Assembly: GCF_001748085.1 (NCBI RefSeq)
Contig: NZ_BBZK01000003.1
Coordinates: 496,001 to 560,000, forward strand
Direction: 5' to 3'
Source: Streptomyces sp. TP-A0874
GTDB taxonomy: Bacteria; Actinomycetota; Actinomycetes; Streptomycetales; Streptomycetaceae
Length of the DNA: 64,000 nt
Positions 18,885-27,881 of this stretch are shown here, one piece after another. Position 1 is the stretch's first letter, and every line of letters starts with the position of its first letter. The position numbers and the translations under genes are program-made. The notes below the pieces were generated by a model. That model did no database searches, had not been told where the DNA came from, and saw only the letters and a list, made by a program, of their open reading frames with translations.

Positions 18885-20069
18885 GTGCTCCTGAAAACCT
18901 TCGGCTGGTCCTTCGGCGTCACCGCCGTCGGGCTGGCCGCCGCCGCTGTCTTCTGGGGATGGCAGGGGTTCGCCGTGGTGGCGATCCTGACCGTCCTGGA
19001 GATCTCGCTCTCCTTCGACAACGCGGTCGTGAACGCCGGCGTGTTGAAGAAGATGAACGCCTTCTGGCAGAAGATCTTCCTCACCGTCGGCATTCTGGTC
19101 GCCGTCTTCGGGATGCGGCTGGTCTTCCCTGTCGTGATCGTCGCGCTGACGGCGAAGGTCGGCCCGATCGAGGCCGTGCAACTCGCGCTGGACGACCCCA
19201 CCCGGTACGAGATGCTGGTCACCGACGCCCATCCGGCGATCGCGGCCTTCGGCGGGATGTTCCTGCTGATGATCTTCCTCGACTTCCTGTTCGAGGAGCG
19301 TGACCACCAGTGGCTCAAGTGGATCGAGCGTCCCCTGGCCCGGCTCGGCGGGGTCGACGGCCTCTCGGTCTGCGTGGCCCTGATCGCCCTGCTGGTCACG
19401 GCGACCACCATCGCCACCGACGCCGCGCAGCACGGCGGCACCTATGTCGACAAGTCGGCCACGGTGATGCTCGCGGGCATCGCGGGCCTGATCACCTACC
19501 TGATCGTCGGCGGGCTCTCCGGCCACTTCGAGGACAAGCTCGAGGAAGAGGAGGAGCGGGAGCAGGAGGCCGAGGAGGCCGCCAGGAAGGCCGGGAAGAG
19601 CCCCACGGCGGTCGGTCTCGCCGGCAAGGCCGCCTTCTTCATGTTCCTCTACCTGGAGGTGCTGGACGCCTCCTTCTCCTTCGACGGGGTCATCGGCGCC
19701 TTCGCGGTGACCAACCACATCTTCTGGATGGCGCTCGGGCTCGGCATCGGCGCCATGTACGTCCGCTCGCTCACGGTGTACCTGGTCCGCGAGGGGACCC
19801 TCGACGACTACGTCTACCTGGAGCACGGCGCGCACTACGCCATCGGCGCGCTGGCCGTACTGCTGCTCGTCACCATCAAGTTCCACGTCTCGGAGGTCAT
19901 CACCGGCCTCATCGGCGTCGCTCTGATCGCCTTCTCCTTCTGGTCCTCGCTGCGTCGGAACCGGGCCCTGGCGGGCGCGGGGCATGTTGACGAGGCCGAG
20001 GCGGACGCAGAGGGAAAAGATGACGGCGGTGGTTCCGACCGGAAGGCCGAGGTGACCTCCGGAGTGTGA
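18885..20069 (+). CDS. DUF475/TerC family integral membrane protein
   Basis: A 394-residue multi-pass membrane protein, the TerC partner of the ter system. Two inverted repeats each carry a conserved membrane motif: SFDNAV at 43-48 (LEISLSFDNAVVNAGVL) and SFDGVI near 264-269 (DASFSFDGVIGAF). Such Asp-containing motifs form a metal-ion path in TerC/Alx relatives. A charged cytoplasmic loop with EEEEEREQEAEEA lies between the halves and the C-terminus is a soluble acidic tail. GTG start; the ribosome site is weak. Placed between TerD copies and a TerD-like gene, it probably forms the membrane platform for them. Confidence 0.88.
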   Translation: MLLKTFGWSFGVTAVGLAAAAVFWGWQGFAVVAILTVLEISLSFDNAVVNAGVLKKMNAFWQKIFLTVGILVAVFGMRLVFPVVIVALTAKVGPIEAVQLALDDPTRYEMLVTDAHPAIAAFGGMFLLMIFLDFLFEERDHQWLKWIERPLARLGGVDGLSVCVALIALLVTATTIATDAAQHGGTYVDKSATVMLAGIAGLITYLIVGGLSGHFEDKLEEEEEREQEAEEAARKAGKSPTAVGLAGKAAFFMFLYLEVLDASFSFDGVIGAFAVTNHIFWMALGLGIGAMYVRSLTVYLVREGTLDDYVYLEHGAHYAIGALAVLLLVTIKFHVSEVITGLIGVALIAFSFWSSLRRNRALAGAGHVDEAEADAEGKDDGGGSDRKAEVTSGV

Positions 20070-20191
20070 CCACGCGCTGATTGCGGAACGCTCTGAACGG
20101 GGCGGCAGGGGCGGGGCGATGCCCGTCCTCCTGCCGCCCCGTCGTGGTGTGGCCGGTGCTGACGGAATGGAACACTGGGGGTGTGCAGGGT

Positions 20192-20929
20192 ATGTCTTTC
20201 TGGAACAACTGGCGGCAGGGGCGGCAGCATGGTTTCGACAGCGGCAGTCCGGCATCGAACGCGATCGAGCTGACGAAGCGTCGCCCGACCCTGTCGCTCA
20301 CCAAACAGGGTGCGGACACGGGGAACCTGCGGGTCAACCTCTCCTGGCGGATGCGGACCTCCGACATCGGCCAGGGGCCGCCCGGCGGCGGTGGTCTCTT
20401 CCGCAACCCGTTGAAGGCGTTCAAGCCGGAGGTGGTGCAGGCCCAGGGCCCCGCGGTGGTCAAGATCGACCTCGATCTCGCCTGCATGTACGAGCTGCAG
20501 GACGGCAGCAAGGGGGTCGTCCAACCGCTCGGCAACCTCCTGGGGGACGTCAACGAACCTCCCTACATGCAGCTCAGCGGAGACGACCGGTTCGGTGCGC
20601 CGTCCGGCGAGACGATCTACGTCAACATGGACCACAAGGACGACTTCAAACGGCTGCTGGTCTTCGTCTACATCTACGACGGCACGCCGGCCTTCGACCG
20701 GACGCACGCCGTCGTCACGCTCTACCCGAGCAACGGTCCCCGGGTGGAGATCAGCCTCGACGAGCGGGCCCCGCAGGCCCGCTCCTGCGCGGTGGTCATG
20801 TTGGAGAACGTCAAGGGTGAGCTGACGGTCCGCCGGGAGGTGAAGTACGTCTACGGCTTCCAGGCGGAGTTGGACCGGCTCTACGGCTGGGGGCTGCAGT
20901 GGGGGAGGGGCTACAAGGAGAAGATCTGA
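20192..20929 (+). CDS. TerD-related cytoplasmic protein (tellurium resistance family)
   Basis: A 245-residue protein with a TerD-like calcium-binding beta-sandwich. Family marks are IELTKRRPTLSLTKQG near the N-terminus, VVKIDLDLACMYELQDGSK (acidic metal site), IYVNMDHKDDFKRLLVFVYI and a C-terminal EVKYVYGFQAELDRLYGWG. An insertion rich in Gly (GQGPPGGGGLFRNP) separates the first strands. Start at ATG 20192 (MSFWNNW); an in-frame GTG three codons earlier is possible. It faces the minus-strand TerD gene, so it is the last gene of the plus-strand terD-terC unit. Confidence 0.8.
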   Translation: MSFWNNWRQGRQHGFDSGSPASNAIELTKRRPTLSLTKQGADTGNLRVNLSWRMRTSDIGQGPPGGGGLFRNPLKAFKPEVVQAQGPAVVKIDLDLACMYELQDGSKGVVQPLGNLLGDVNEPPYMQLSGDDRFGAPSGETIYVNMDHKDDFKRLLVFVYIYDGTPAFDRTHAVVTLYPSNGPRVEISLDERAPQARSCAVVMLENVKGELTVRREVKYVYGFQAELDRLYGWGLQWGRGYKEKI

Positions 20930-20990
20930 GCCGCTCCGTGTCCTCCCTCCCCGCGCCCGGCGCCGTGGCGGCCGGTCCCCGCCGGACGGC

Positions 20991-21929
20991 TCAGCCGCTC
21001 CGCCGGAACTGCGGCCCCTGCGGGGGAAGGGAGAAGGCCGCTTCCGGAACGGGAGCGGGGGACGGCCCGACCGGCGGCTGCGGATAGCCGTAGGCCGCCG
21101 CCGGGTGCTGGGGGTACCCGTAGGACGGCTGGGTGAGTTGGTGGGCCGGTGCCGGCGGAGTAGCCGGCGCGGGTATCGGCCCGGCTATGTGCGGGGGCAC
21201 CGGCGGATAGCCGTAGCCCGGCTGCTGCACCTGGGTCGGGGCCTCCGAGGAGGGGGGCGGCGAGGCGGGCTCCGGTTCCGGCTCCGGGAAGTGGGACGGT
21301 GTGACCGGCTGCGGCTCGGGCGGGGCCGGGTCCTCCGCCTCCCCGCCCGTCTCCTCGGCCTCCGGCAGGTGCGGTTCGCCCTCGTCCACCGAGATGCCGA
21401 ACTCGGTGGCCAGGCCGATCAGTCCGGTGGTGTACCCCTGCCCCAGCGCGCGGAACTTCCAGCCGTCGCCGCGCCGGTACAGCTCACCGCAGATCAGCGC
21501 CGTCTCCTCACCGGTCTCCGGAGAGACCTCGAAGACCGCGATCGGGTCGGCTTCCTCCGAGGCATCCACGGCGGCGTCGTAGATCGCCAGACGCAGGTCC
21601 GAGACGGCGCCGAAGGCGTCTCCGTCCGCTGATGCCGCGAGCACCACCTGGGTCACCGAGGGCGGTAGTCCGGCCAGGTCAGCCTCGACGGTGTCGGTCA
21701 GCGACTCCCCCAGGCTCATCTTGGGGAGGTGGCGGACCAGTCCCGAAGGGTGGCGCGGCTGGTTGTAGAAGACGAAGTCCTCGTCGGAGTGCACGACTCC
21801 CTCTTGCCCCAACAGGAGGGCGGAGGCGTCGACATCCGGCACCTCCGGTCCGGGGGTCCAGTGCAACACGGCCCGTACGGCGCCGGTTTCGAGCGGGATG
21901 TTCGACCCCTTCAACATCGCGTGCGTCAT
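20991..21929 (-). CDS. TerD domain protein with Pro/Tyr-rich C-terminal tail
   Basis: 312 residues: a TerD domain (about 1-190) starting MTHAMLKGSNIPLETGAVRA, with the metal-site DVDASALLL and the closing GQGYTTGLIGLATEFG. It is followed by about 120 residues of low-complexity Pro, Glu and Gln sequence with YGYP-type repeats (PGYGYPPVPP, PSYGYPQHP, AAYGYPQPP). Such tails often drive self-association or interaction with the membrane or cytoskeleton. The start at 21929 has AGGA 8 nt upstream. It is divergent from the HpcH-type gene and probably shares its regulatory region. Confidence 0.85.
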   Translation of the reverse strand: MTHAMLKGSNIPLETGAVRAVLHWTPGPEVPDVDASALLLGQEGVVHSDEDFVFYNQPRHPSGLVRHLPKMSLGESLTDTVEADLAGLPPSVTQVVLAASADGDAFGAVSDLRLAIYDAAVDASEEADPIAVFEVSPETGEETALICGELYRRGDGWKFRALGQGYTTGLIGLATEFGISVDEGEPHLPEAEETGGEAEDPAPPEPQPVTPSHFPEPEPEPASPPPSSEAPTQVQQPGYGYPPVPPHIAGPIPAPATPPAPAHQLTQPSYGYPQHPAAAYGYPQPPVGPSPAPVPEAAFSLPPQGPQFRRSG

Positions 21930-22082
21930 GGCCGCAATCCTGCCCTCAAGGTAGGTGCCGGGACAACGCAGGGGACGCCCGCCCGGCCGGGAAAGACCTC
22001 GCGGAACCTTCACCCCCACGCACACGTACGATTATCGGCCAGATCGAGTGAGTAGGGGCCAAGAGAGCCACGGGGGAACCGG

Positions 22083-23243
22083 ATGCGTCATTTCAGACAC
22101 GTGCCAGCGGCCGTGCGACAGAGCCTCTTCCACTCGGAGCCGGTCGAGTTCGACGAGAACTCCCCGATCAGCACGCTCGGAGCGGCGCTGGGAGCCACCC
22201 TCTACAGTCCGGCCACCCGGCCCGGACTCGCCGACGACGTCGTCAAACAGGCCGGACGGGGCCTGGTCTCCATGGTCCTCTGCCTGGAGGACTCCATCCA
22301 CGACTCCGAGGTGGCAGCGGCCGAGCAGAACCTCGTACGGCAACTGGTCGAACTCGACCGGCGCGAGGAGGAACGCCCCCTGCTGTTCGTCCGGGTGCGC
22401 AGCCCGGAGCAGATCACCGACCTCGTGGACCGACTCGGCCCGGCGGTCCGAACCCTGTCCGGTTTCGTACTGCCCAAGTTCACCGAGGAGCACGGGGTCC
22501 CGTTCCTTGAGGCCCTCGTCGCCGCGGAGGCGGCTACCGGACGCCGGCTGCTCGCCATGCCCGTACTCGAATCGCCCAGTCTGCTGCACCTGGAGACCAG
22601 GACCGAGACCCTGGCCGGCATCCGGCGGGCGGTGGAGAAGTACCGGGAACGCGTCCTGGCGCTCCGGCTCGGCGTCACCGACTTCTGCTCCGCCTACGGC
22701 CTGCGCCGCCCACCCGACCTGACCGCCTACGACGTGCAGCTCGTCGCCTCGGTGATCGGCGACGTGGTCAACACCCTCGGGCGGGCCGACGGCAGCGGGT
22801 TCACCATCAGCGGACCGGTGTGGGAGTACTTCCGGCTCCAGGAACGGATGTTCCGGCCGCAGCTCAGGGCCACCCCGTTCACCGGCCGGGCGGAGGAGCT
22901 GCGCGCCGCGCTCATCGAACACGACATGGACGGGCTGCTCCGCGAGATCGAACTCGACCGGGCCAACGGGCTCCAGGGCAAGACCTGCATACATCCCTCG
23001 CACATCGCGCCCGTCCACGCGCTGTCAGTGGTGAGCCACGAGGAGTTCAGCGATGCCCGGGACATCCTCCGGCCGGACCGTCGCGGGGGCGGGGTGCTGC
23101 GCTCCGCCTACACCAACAAGATGAACGAGGCGAAACCGCACCGCGCCTGGGCGGAGCGCACCCTGCGCCGGGCGGAGATCTTCGGAGTGGCGCGCGACGA
23201 CGTCAGCTTCGTCCAACTGCTGATGGCGGCCGGCCTGAAATGA
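22083..23243 (+). CDS. HpcH/HpaI aldolase / citrate-lyase-beta-like protein of the ter system
   Basis: A 386-residue TIM-barrel protein of the CitE/HpcH family. It shows VSMVLCLEDSIHDSEV (acidic metal ligand), the barrel strands GFVLPKF and LLAMPVLESPSLLH (glutamate ligand), RLGVTDFCSAYGL and GKTCIHPSHIAPVHAL near the C-terminus. In ter operons this enzyme accompanies phosphoribosyltransferases and a HAD phosphatase, and was proposed from comparative genomics to help make a nucleoside-like metabolite. Its stop overlaps the next start (ATGA at 23240-23243), so the two are translationally coupled. Confidence 0.85.
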   Translation: MRHFRHVPAAVRQSLFHSEPVEFDENSPISTLGAALGATLYSPATRPGLADDVVKQAGRGLVSMVLCLEDSIHDSEVAAAEQNLVRQLVELDRREEERPLLFVRVRSPEQITDLVDRLGPAVRTLSGFVLPKFTEEHGVPFLEALVAAEAATGRRLLAMPVLESPSLLHLETRTETLAGIRRAVEKYRERVLALRLGVTDFCSAYGLRRPPDLTAYDVQLVASVIGDVVNTLGRADGSGFTISGPVWEYFRLQERMFRPQLRATPFTGRAEELRAALIEHDMDGLLREIELDRANGLQGKTCIHPSHIAPVHALSVVSHEEFSDARDILRPDRRGGGVLRSAYTNKMNEAKPHRAWAERTLRRAEIFGVARDDVSFVQLLMAAGLK

Positions 23244-25921
23244 ACGGTGACGGACTCGGCGCGTCAGCGCCATCGGTGGTCGGACGGCGGGACGGCCGGA
23301 ACGGGGAGTGGGCGGACGTGCGGCGAGAGAACGGACAACCGGAGGACGGCGAACAGCAGCCGACCTGGTCCGGACAGTGGGTCGCGGACCGTCTCGGGGT
23401 CAGTCTCCGGGCCGCGGCGGAGCCGGCCACGGGCACCGACGAGGACCGGAGACTGACCGAACTGCTGGGCCTCGCCCTCCGGCGCAACCCCAAACGCGCC
23501 CACCTGCTGGTCTCCAACGTGCTCGGCAAGCACGTGCCCCAGCGCCCGGAGGTGGTCCACCAGGCCGGGGTCGACCTCGGCCGGCGGGTCCGGCGACTGC
23601 TCGGCGACGAGGCCGCCGCACGCGCCGTGGTCCTCGGCTACGCCGAGACCGCCACCGGGCTCGGCCACAGCGTCGCCGACGGCCTGGAGCTCGCTCCGTA
23701 CCTGCACTCCACCCGCCGCCCCGTACCGGCCGTCGCCCCCGCCGGCGGCTTCGAGGAGTCCCACAGCCACGCGACGGAGCACCTGCTGCTGCCCGAAGAC
23801 CCCCAACTGCTCGCCGGCGACGGCCCGCTGGTCCTCGTCGACGACGAGTTCTCCACCGGGAACACCGTCCGCAACACCATCAGCGCCCTGCACAGCCGCT
23901 ACCCGCGCCGGCGGTACGTGGTCGTGGCCCTGGTGGACACACGCACCGAGGAGCAGCGGCAGGCCCTCGACGCGTTCGCCGCCACCCTGGGCGCACAGGT
24001 GGACCTGATCGCCACCGCGACCGGCACGGTACGCCTGCCGGCAGATGTCCTCGACCGCGCCGGGCGGTTGCTCGCCCGCCACGAGCCGGCCCGACCGGCG
24101 GAGCCCCCCGAGGGGAGCGCGGCCGAGCCCACCGCGGCGGTGACCCGGGTCGACCTCGGCTGGCCCGAGGGGCTGCCCGACGGTGGCCGGCACGGCTTCA
24201 CCCCCGCCCATCGTGCACGGCTGGAGGCCGCGCTTCCGGCGATGGCCGACCGGATCGCCGCCGTCCTGCTCCCGGAACAGCTTCCGCCGACCACACTCCG
24301 GGACCGGCCGGAAACGGAACCAACGAGGCCGCCCCGGGTGCTCGTGCTCGGCTTCGAAGAACTCATGTACGCACCACTCCGCCTCGCCACCGAACTCCAG
24401 GCCTCGCTGGGCGACCGCGTGGAGATCCGCTACTCGACGACCACCCGGTCCCCGGTGCTGGCCGTCGACGACCCCGGCTACGCCATCCGCACCCGGATCA
24501 CCTTCCCCGCCCACGACCGGCCGGCCGACGGACCGGGGGAACGCTACGCCTACAACGTCGCCGCCGGAGCCGACCCCCGGCGGCGCTTCGACGCCATCGT
24601 GGCCGTCGTCGACTCCGCGGCCGACACCCCGGCCCTGCACGCCCCGGACGGCCTGCTGGCCCGCCTCGGCGCCCACACCGACCAGCTGCTCCTCGCCACC
24701 GTTCCCGCCCACATACCGCGCCCGCGCCCGCGACGGGCCGAGCCGCCCGGGCCGCTGCGCGGACCGGCCTTCTCCTCCTACAACCCGGAGGAGGTCGGTT
24801 GGTTGCTCCAGGACCTCTCCGACGTCGCCCTCGAAGCGCCCACCGAGGAGCGCGAGGAGGCGATCCAGCAGGGCGGGGCGCACTACGCCGAGTCCCTCCC
24901 CGTCGAGTACCAGCCGAGCGCCGAGTACCAGCGGCTCTTCCAGAACGCCCTCGACTCCTCCTCCGCCCGGGTGGCCCGCGCGGTCGGCGCCGTCACCGAG
25001 ACCGTCCTCGCCGAGCACGCCGCCCGCCGTCCCGGCCACCCGCCGGGCACCGCCGGTCCACCGGTCCCGGTACTGGTCTCACTCGCCCGCGCCGGCACCC
25101 CGGTGGGCGTGCTGATGCGCCGCTGGGCGCAGTACGCGCACGGCCTCAGCCTGCCGCACTACGCGATATCCGTCGTCCGCGGACGCGGCGTGGACGGCAA
25201 CGCACTGCGCTGGTTGGCCGAGCACCACGATCCGGCGGACATCGTCTTCGTCGACGGCTGGACGGGCAAGGGCGCCATCACCCGGGAACTGGCCGAGGCG
25301 CTCCGCCCCCACCCCGGGTTCTCCCCGGAGATCGCCGTACTCGCCGACCCCGGCGGCTGCGTCCGCACCTACGGCACCCGCGACGATTTCCTCATCCCCT
25401 CCGCCTGCCTCAACTCCACCGTCTCCGGTCTCGTCTCCCGCACGGTGCTCCGCGCCGACCTGGTCGGCCCCGAGGACTTCCACGGCGCCAAGTACTACCG
25501 GGAACTCGCCGGAGCCGACCTGAGCCGGCACTTCCTGGACACAGTGACCGCCCGCTTCGAGGAAGTGGCCGCCGGGGCCGCGGAGGAGGCCGCGGAACTG
25601 CTGGCCGCCGACCGCGAACCAACCTGGGCGGGCTGGGCGGCGGTGGAACGGATCAGCCGGGAGTACGGCGTCGGCGACCTCAACCTCATCAAGCCCGGGG
25701 TCGGCGAGACGACCCGGGTACTGCTGCGCCGGGTGCCCTGGCGGGTGCTCGCCCGGCGGGGGGCGGGCGCCGACCTCGACCATGTGCGCCTCCTCGCGGA
25801 GCAGCGAGGGGTGCCGGTGGAGGAGGTGGAGGAACTGCCCTACAGCTGCGTGGGGCTGATCCATCCGCACTACACCCGGGGCGCGGTCGGCGCGGACGGC
25901 CGGGCGGTGTCCGCACCGTGA
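23240..25921 (+). CDS. fused phosphoribosyltransferase-TRSP-StiP-PELOTA protein
   Basis: An 893-residue protein that joins modules encoded separately in many ter operons. Residues about 60-300 are a phosphoribosyltransferase with the PRPP loop LVLVDDEFSTGNT (198-209). About 370-480 match the TRSP domain (VLVLGFEELMYAPLRLATEL). About 510-800 match StiP, formerly called a cysteine protease but PRTase-like (FSSYNPEEVGWLLQDL, DIVFVDGWTGKGAITREL). About 812-885 form a PELOTA-type RNA-binding end (LIKPGVGETTRVLLRR). It is coupled to both neighbours by 4-nt overlaps. An alternative reading is two loosely tethered enzymes; the fusion itself is plain in the uninterrupted frame. Confidence 0.83.
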   Translation: MNGDGLGASAPSVVGRRDGRNGEWADVRRENGQPEDGEQQPTWSGQWVADRLGVSLRAAAEPATGTDEDRRLTELLGLALRRNPKRAHLLVSNVLGKHVPQRPEVVHQAGVDLGRRVRRLLGDEAAARAVVLGYAETATGLGHSVADGLELAPYLHSTRRPVPAVAPAGGFEESHSHATEHLLLPEDPQLLAGDGPLVLVDDEFSTGNTVRNTISALHSRYPRRRYVVVALVDTRTEEQRQALDAFAATLGAQVDLIATATGTVRLPADVLDRAGRLLARHEPARPAEPPEGSAAEPTAAVTRVDLGWPEGLPDGGRHGFTPAHRARLEAALPAMADRIAAVLLPEQLPPTTLRDRPETEPTRPPRVLVLGFEELMYAPLRLATELQASLGDRVEIRYSTTTRSPVLAVDDPGYAIRTRITFPAHDRPADGPGERYAYNVAAGADPRRRFDAIVAVVDSAADTPALHAPDGLLARLGAHTDQLLLATVPAHIPRPRPRRAEPPGPLRGPAFSSYNPEEVGWLLQDLSDVALEAPTEEREEAIQQGGAHYAESLPVEYQPSAEYQRLFQNALDSSSARVARAVGAVTETVLAEHAARRPGHPPGTAGPPVPVLVSLARAGTPVGVLMRRWAQYAHGLSLPHYAISVVRGRGVDGNALRWLAEHHDPADIVFVDGWTGKGAITRELAEALRPHPGFSPEIAVLADPGGCVRTYGTRDDFLIPSACLNSTVSGLVSRTVLRADLVGPEDFHGAKYYRELAGADLSRHFLDTVTARFEEVAAGAAEEAAELLAADREPTWAGWAAVERISREYGVGDLNLIKPGVGETTRVLLRRVPWRVLARRGAGADLDHVRLLAEQRGVPVEEVEELPYSCVGLIHPHYTRGAVGADGRAVSAP

Positions 25922-26733
25922 GCCCCGCACTCGTCGCCAGCGACCTCGACCGCACTCTCATCTACTCCGCGCCCGCGCTCGCCCTGGACATGCCCGACGC
26001 CACGGCGCCCCGGCTGCTCTGTGTGGAGATCTACGACTCCCGGCCGCTCTCCTACATGACCGAGACCGCGGCCCGGCTGCTGGCCCGGCTCGCCGGTTCC
26101 GCCCTCTTCGTGCCGGCCACCACCCGGACCCCCGAGCAGTACCTGCGTGTCCGGCTGCCCACCGGGGAGCGGCCACCGCGCTACGCGGTGTGCGCCAACG
26201 GCGGCCGGATCCTCGTCGACGGAGAACCCGACGCGGACTGGGACCGGCGGGTCCGGAAGGAACTCGCCGACGGCTGCGCCCCGCTCGCCGAGGTCCGCCA
26301 GCAGCTGGTGCGCCGGGCCGACCCGGCCTGGCTGCTCAAGGAGCGCACCGCGGAGGACCTGTTCGCCTATCTCGTGGTGGACCGGTCGCGGCTCCCGGCG
26401 GAGTGGGTGGCGGAGCTGACGGACCGGGCCCTGGGGCTCGGCTGGACGGTCTCCCTCCAGGGTCGGAAGCTCTACGCGGTACCGGTGCCGCTCACCAAGA
26501 GCGCGGCCGTGGCCGAGGTCGCCCGCCGGGCCGGCACCGGCCGGCTCTACACCGCAGGGGACTCGCTGCTCGACACCGACCTGCTGCTGGCCGGTGACGA
26601 GGCATGGCGGCCGGGCCACGGTGAACTCGCCGACAGCGGTTGGGATGCGGCGAAGGTCAACGCCCTGCCCGAGCGGGGTGTGCTGGCCGGTGAGCGGATA
26701 CTGCGCGCCTTTCTCCACGCCGTATCCGACTGA
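25918..26733 (+). CDS. HAD family phosphatase of the ter operon
   Basis: A 271-residue HAD hydrolase. Motif I is SDLDRTLIY (Asp9 and Asp11), motif II lies near FVPATTRTPEQY, the conserved lysine near LTKSAAVAEV, and motif IV is TAGDSLLDTDLL. A Cof-type cap with YAVCANGGRILVDGE suggests a sugar-phosphate or nucleotide-phosphate substrate. GTG overlaps the preceding stop (GTGA). With the upstream transferase and aldolase it should finish the proposed nucleoside-like product by removing phosphate. No ATP-grasp gene, usual in larger ter operons, is found nearby. Confidence 0.83.
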   Translation: MSPALVASDLDRTLIYSAPALALDMPDATAPRLLCVEIYDSRPLSYMTETAARLLARLAGSALFVPATTRTPEQYLRVRLPTGERPPRYAVCANGGRILVDGEPDADWDRRVRKELADGCAPLAEVRQQLVRRADPAWLLKERTAEDLFAYLVVDRSRLPAEWVAELTDRALGLGWTVSLQGRKLYAVPVPLTKSAAVAEVARRAGTGRLYTAGDSLLDTDLLLAGDEAWRPGHGELADSGWDAAKVNALPERGVLAGERILRAFLHAVSD

Positions 26734-26747
26734 GCGAGGATGGCGGT

Positions 26748-27495
26748 ATGGCTCAGACAGATGGCTTGGACACCCCCGCCGGAGCGGCCGCGGCCGCTCC
26801 GGCGGGCGACGCCGCCCCGGTGCGGCGCAGCGCTTACGACCCGCGACAGAAGACCCCGGTCACCCCGGAGCTGTACGACTACCTGCTCGCTCACAACCCG
26901 CCGCTCGACCCGGTGCAGCGGGACCTCGTCGAGACCACCCGGGCCCGGCTGCCGGAGCGCTCCCAGATGCAGGTCTCGGAGGAGCAGGGGCCGCTGCTGG
27001 CCTTCCTGGTCCGCCTGCTCGGGGCCCGGCTCGTGGTGGAGGTCGGCACCTTCACGGGGCTGTCCTCCCTCTCCATGGCGCAGGCGCTGCCGGCCGACGG
27101 CCGGATCATCGCCTGCGACGTCTCGGAGGAGTGGACGGCGCTCGCCAGGGACGCCTGGGGGCGGGCCGGTGTCGCGGACCGCATCGACCTGCGGATCGGC
27201 CCGGCGCTGGAGACCCTCCGCGCACTGCCTGCCGAGCCGGAGGTCGATCTCGCCTTCATCGACGCGGACAAGGAGAACTACATCGCCTACTGGGACGAGC
27301 TGGTGCCGCGGATCCGCCCCGGGGGCCTGATCGTGAGCGACAACGTCTTCTTCCACGGCCAGGTGACCGAATCCGGAGGCCACTGGTCCGGGGGCGGCGA
27401 TCCAGGAGTTCAACGCCCACGTGTCGGCGGACCCCCGGATGGAGTCGGTCATGCTCACCGTGGCCGACGGGGTGACACTCTCCCGCAAGCGCTGA
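26748..27495 (+). pseudogene. class I SAM-dependent O-methyltransferase with a frameshift
   Basis: The frame opened at 26748 gives a good O-methyltransferase of the CCoAOMT/COMT-like type: LLAFLVRLLGARLVVEVGTF, then TGLSSLSMAQALP (SAM site), DLAFIDADKENYIAYWDE (metal site) and GGLIVSDNVFFHGQV. After about residue 214 similarity stops in this frame and resumes one base later as AIQEFNAHVSADPRMES ending VTLSRKR and TGA at 27493-27495. One extra G in the G5 run at 27390-27394 explains it: with G4 the product is 248 residues and has a proper C-terminus. Without correction the frame reads on to 27599 with no family likeness. It could be a sequencing error, a recent mutation or phase variation. Confidence 0.8.
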
Positions 27496-27538
27496 GCGCC
27501 CGGCGACCGTCAGCCGCGCCGCCTCTCCACGAGACCGC

Positions 27539-27576
27539 CGCCTCGGCCGGGCACCGCGAGGTACCCGGCCGAGGCG
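27539..27576. terminator. bidirectional hairpin between methyltransferase and zinc-ribbon genes
   Basis: A 13-bp stem: 27539-27551 pairs with 27564-27576 across a 12-nt loop, between convergent genes. Confidence 0.7.
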
Positions 27577-27605
27577 GGAGATCCCACTGCCAGAAGTGAC
27601 GGACG

Positions 27606-27818
27606 TCAGCCGCAGCAGCCGCCTCCGCAGCAGCCGCCACCACCACCGGAGGGCGCTGGGGCGGCGGCCGCCGTGCCACCGACGGCGACCGTGGACAGCA
27701 GCTTCATGGTGTCCTCGTGCCCCTCGGGGCAGGTGGCCGGGGCAGCGGACTCGGCCATCGGACGGCTCAGTTCGAAAGTGTCGCCGCAGGAGCGGCACCG
27801 GTACTCGTAGCGAGGCAT
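27606..27818 (-). CDS. FmdB-type zinc ribbon small protein
   Basis: A 70-residue protein that starts PRYEYRCRSCGDTFELSRPM, the standard FmdB/CxxC_CXXC_SSSS ribbon, with the second metal pair at CPEGH. The C-terminal tail is Ala/Gly-rich and ends in GGGGGCCGGGCCG, adding four cysteines that could bind another metal or be redox-active. Family members are putative regulatory or assembly proteins of unknown role. It is a lone gene on the minus strand. Confidence 0.85.
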   Translation of the reverse strand: MPRYEYRCRSCGDTFELSRPMAESAAPATCPEGHEDTMKLLSTVAVGGTAAAAPAPSGGGGGCCGGGCCG

Positions 27819-27881
27819 GACAACAGCCTACGGCCCCGGCGGGCGGGGCCCGGCCGGCGACGGAGCACCACCGGGCAGGCG

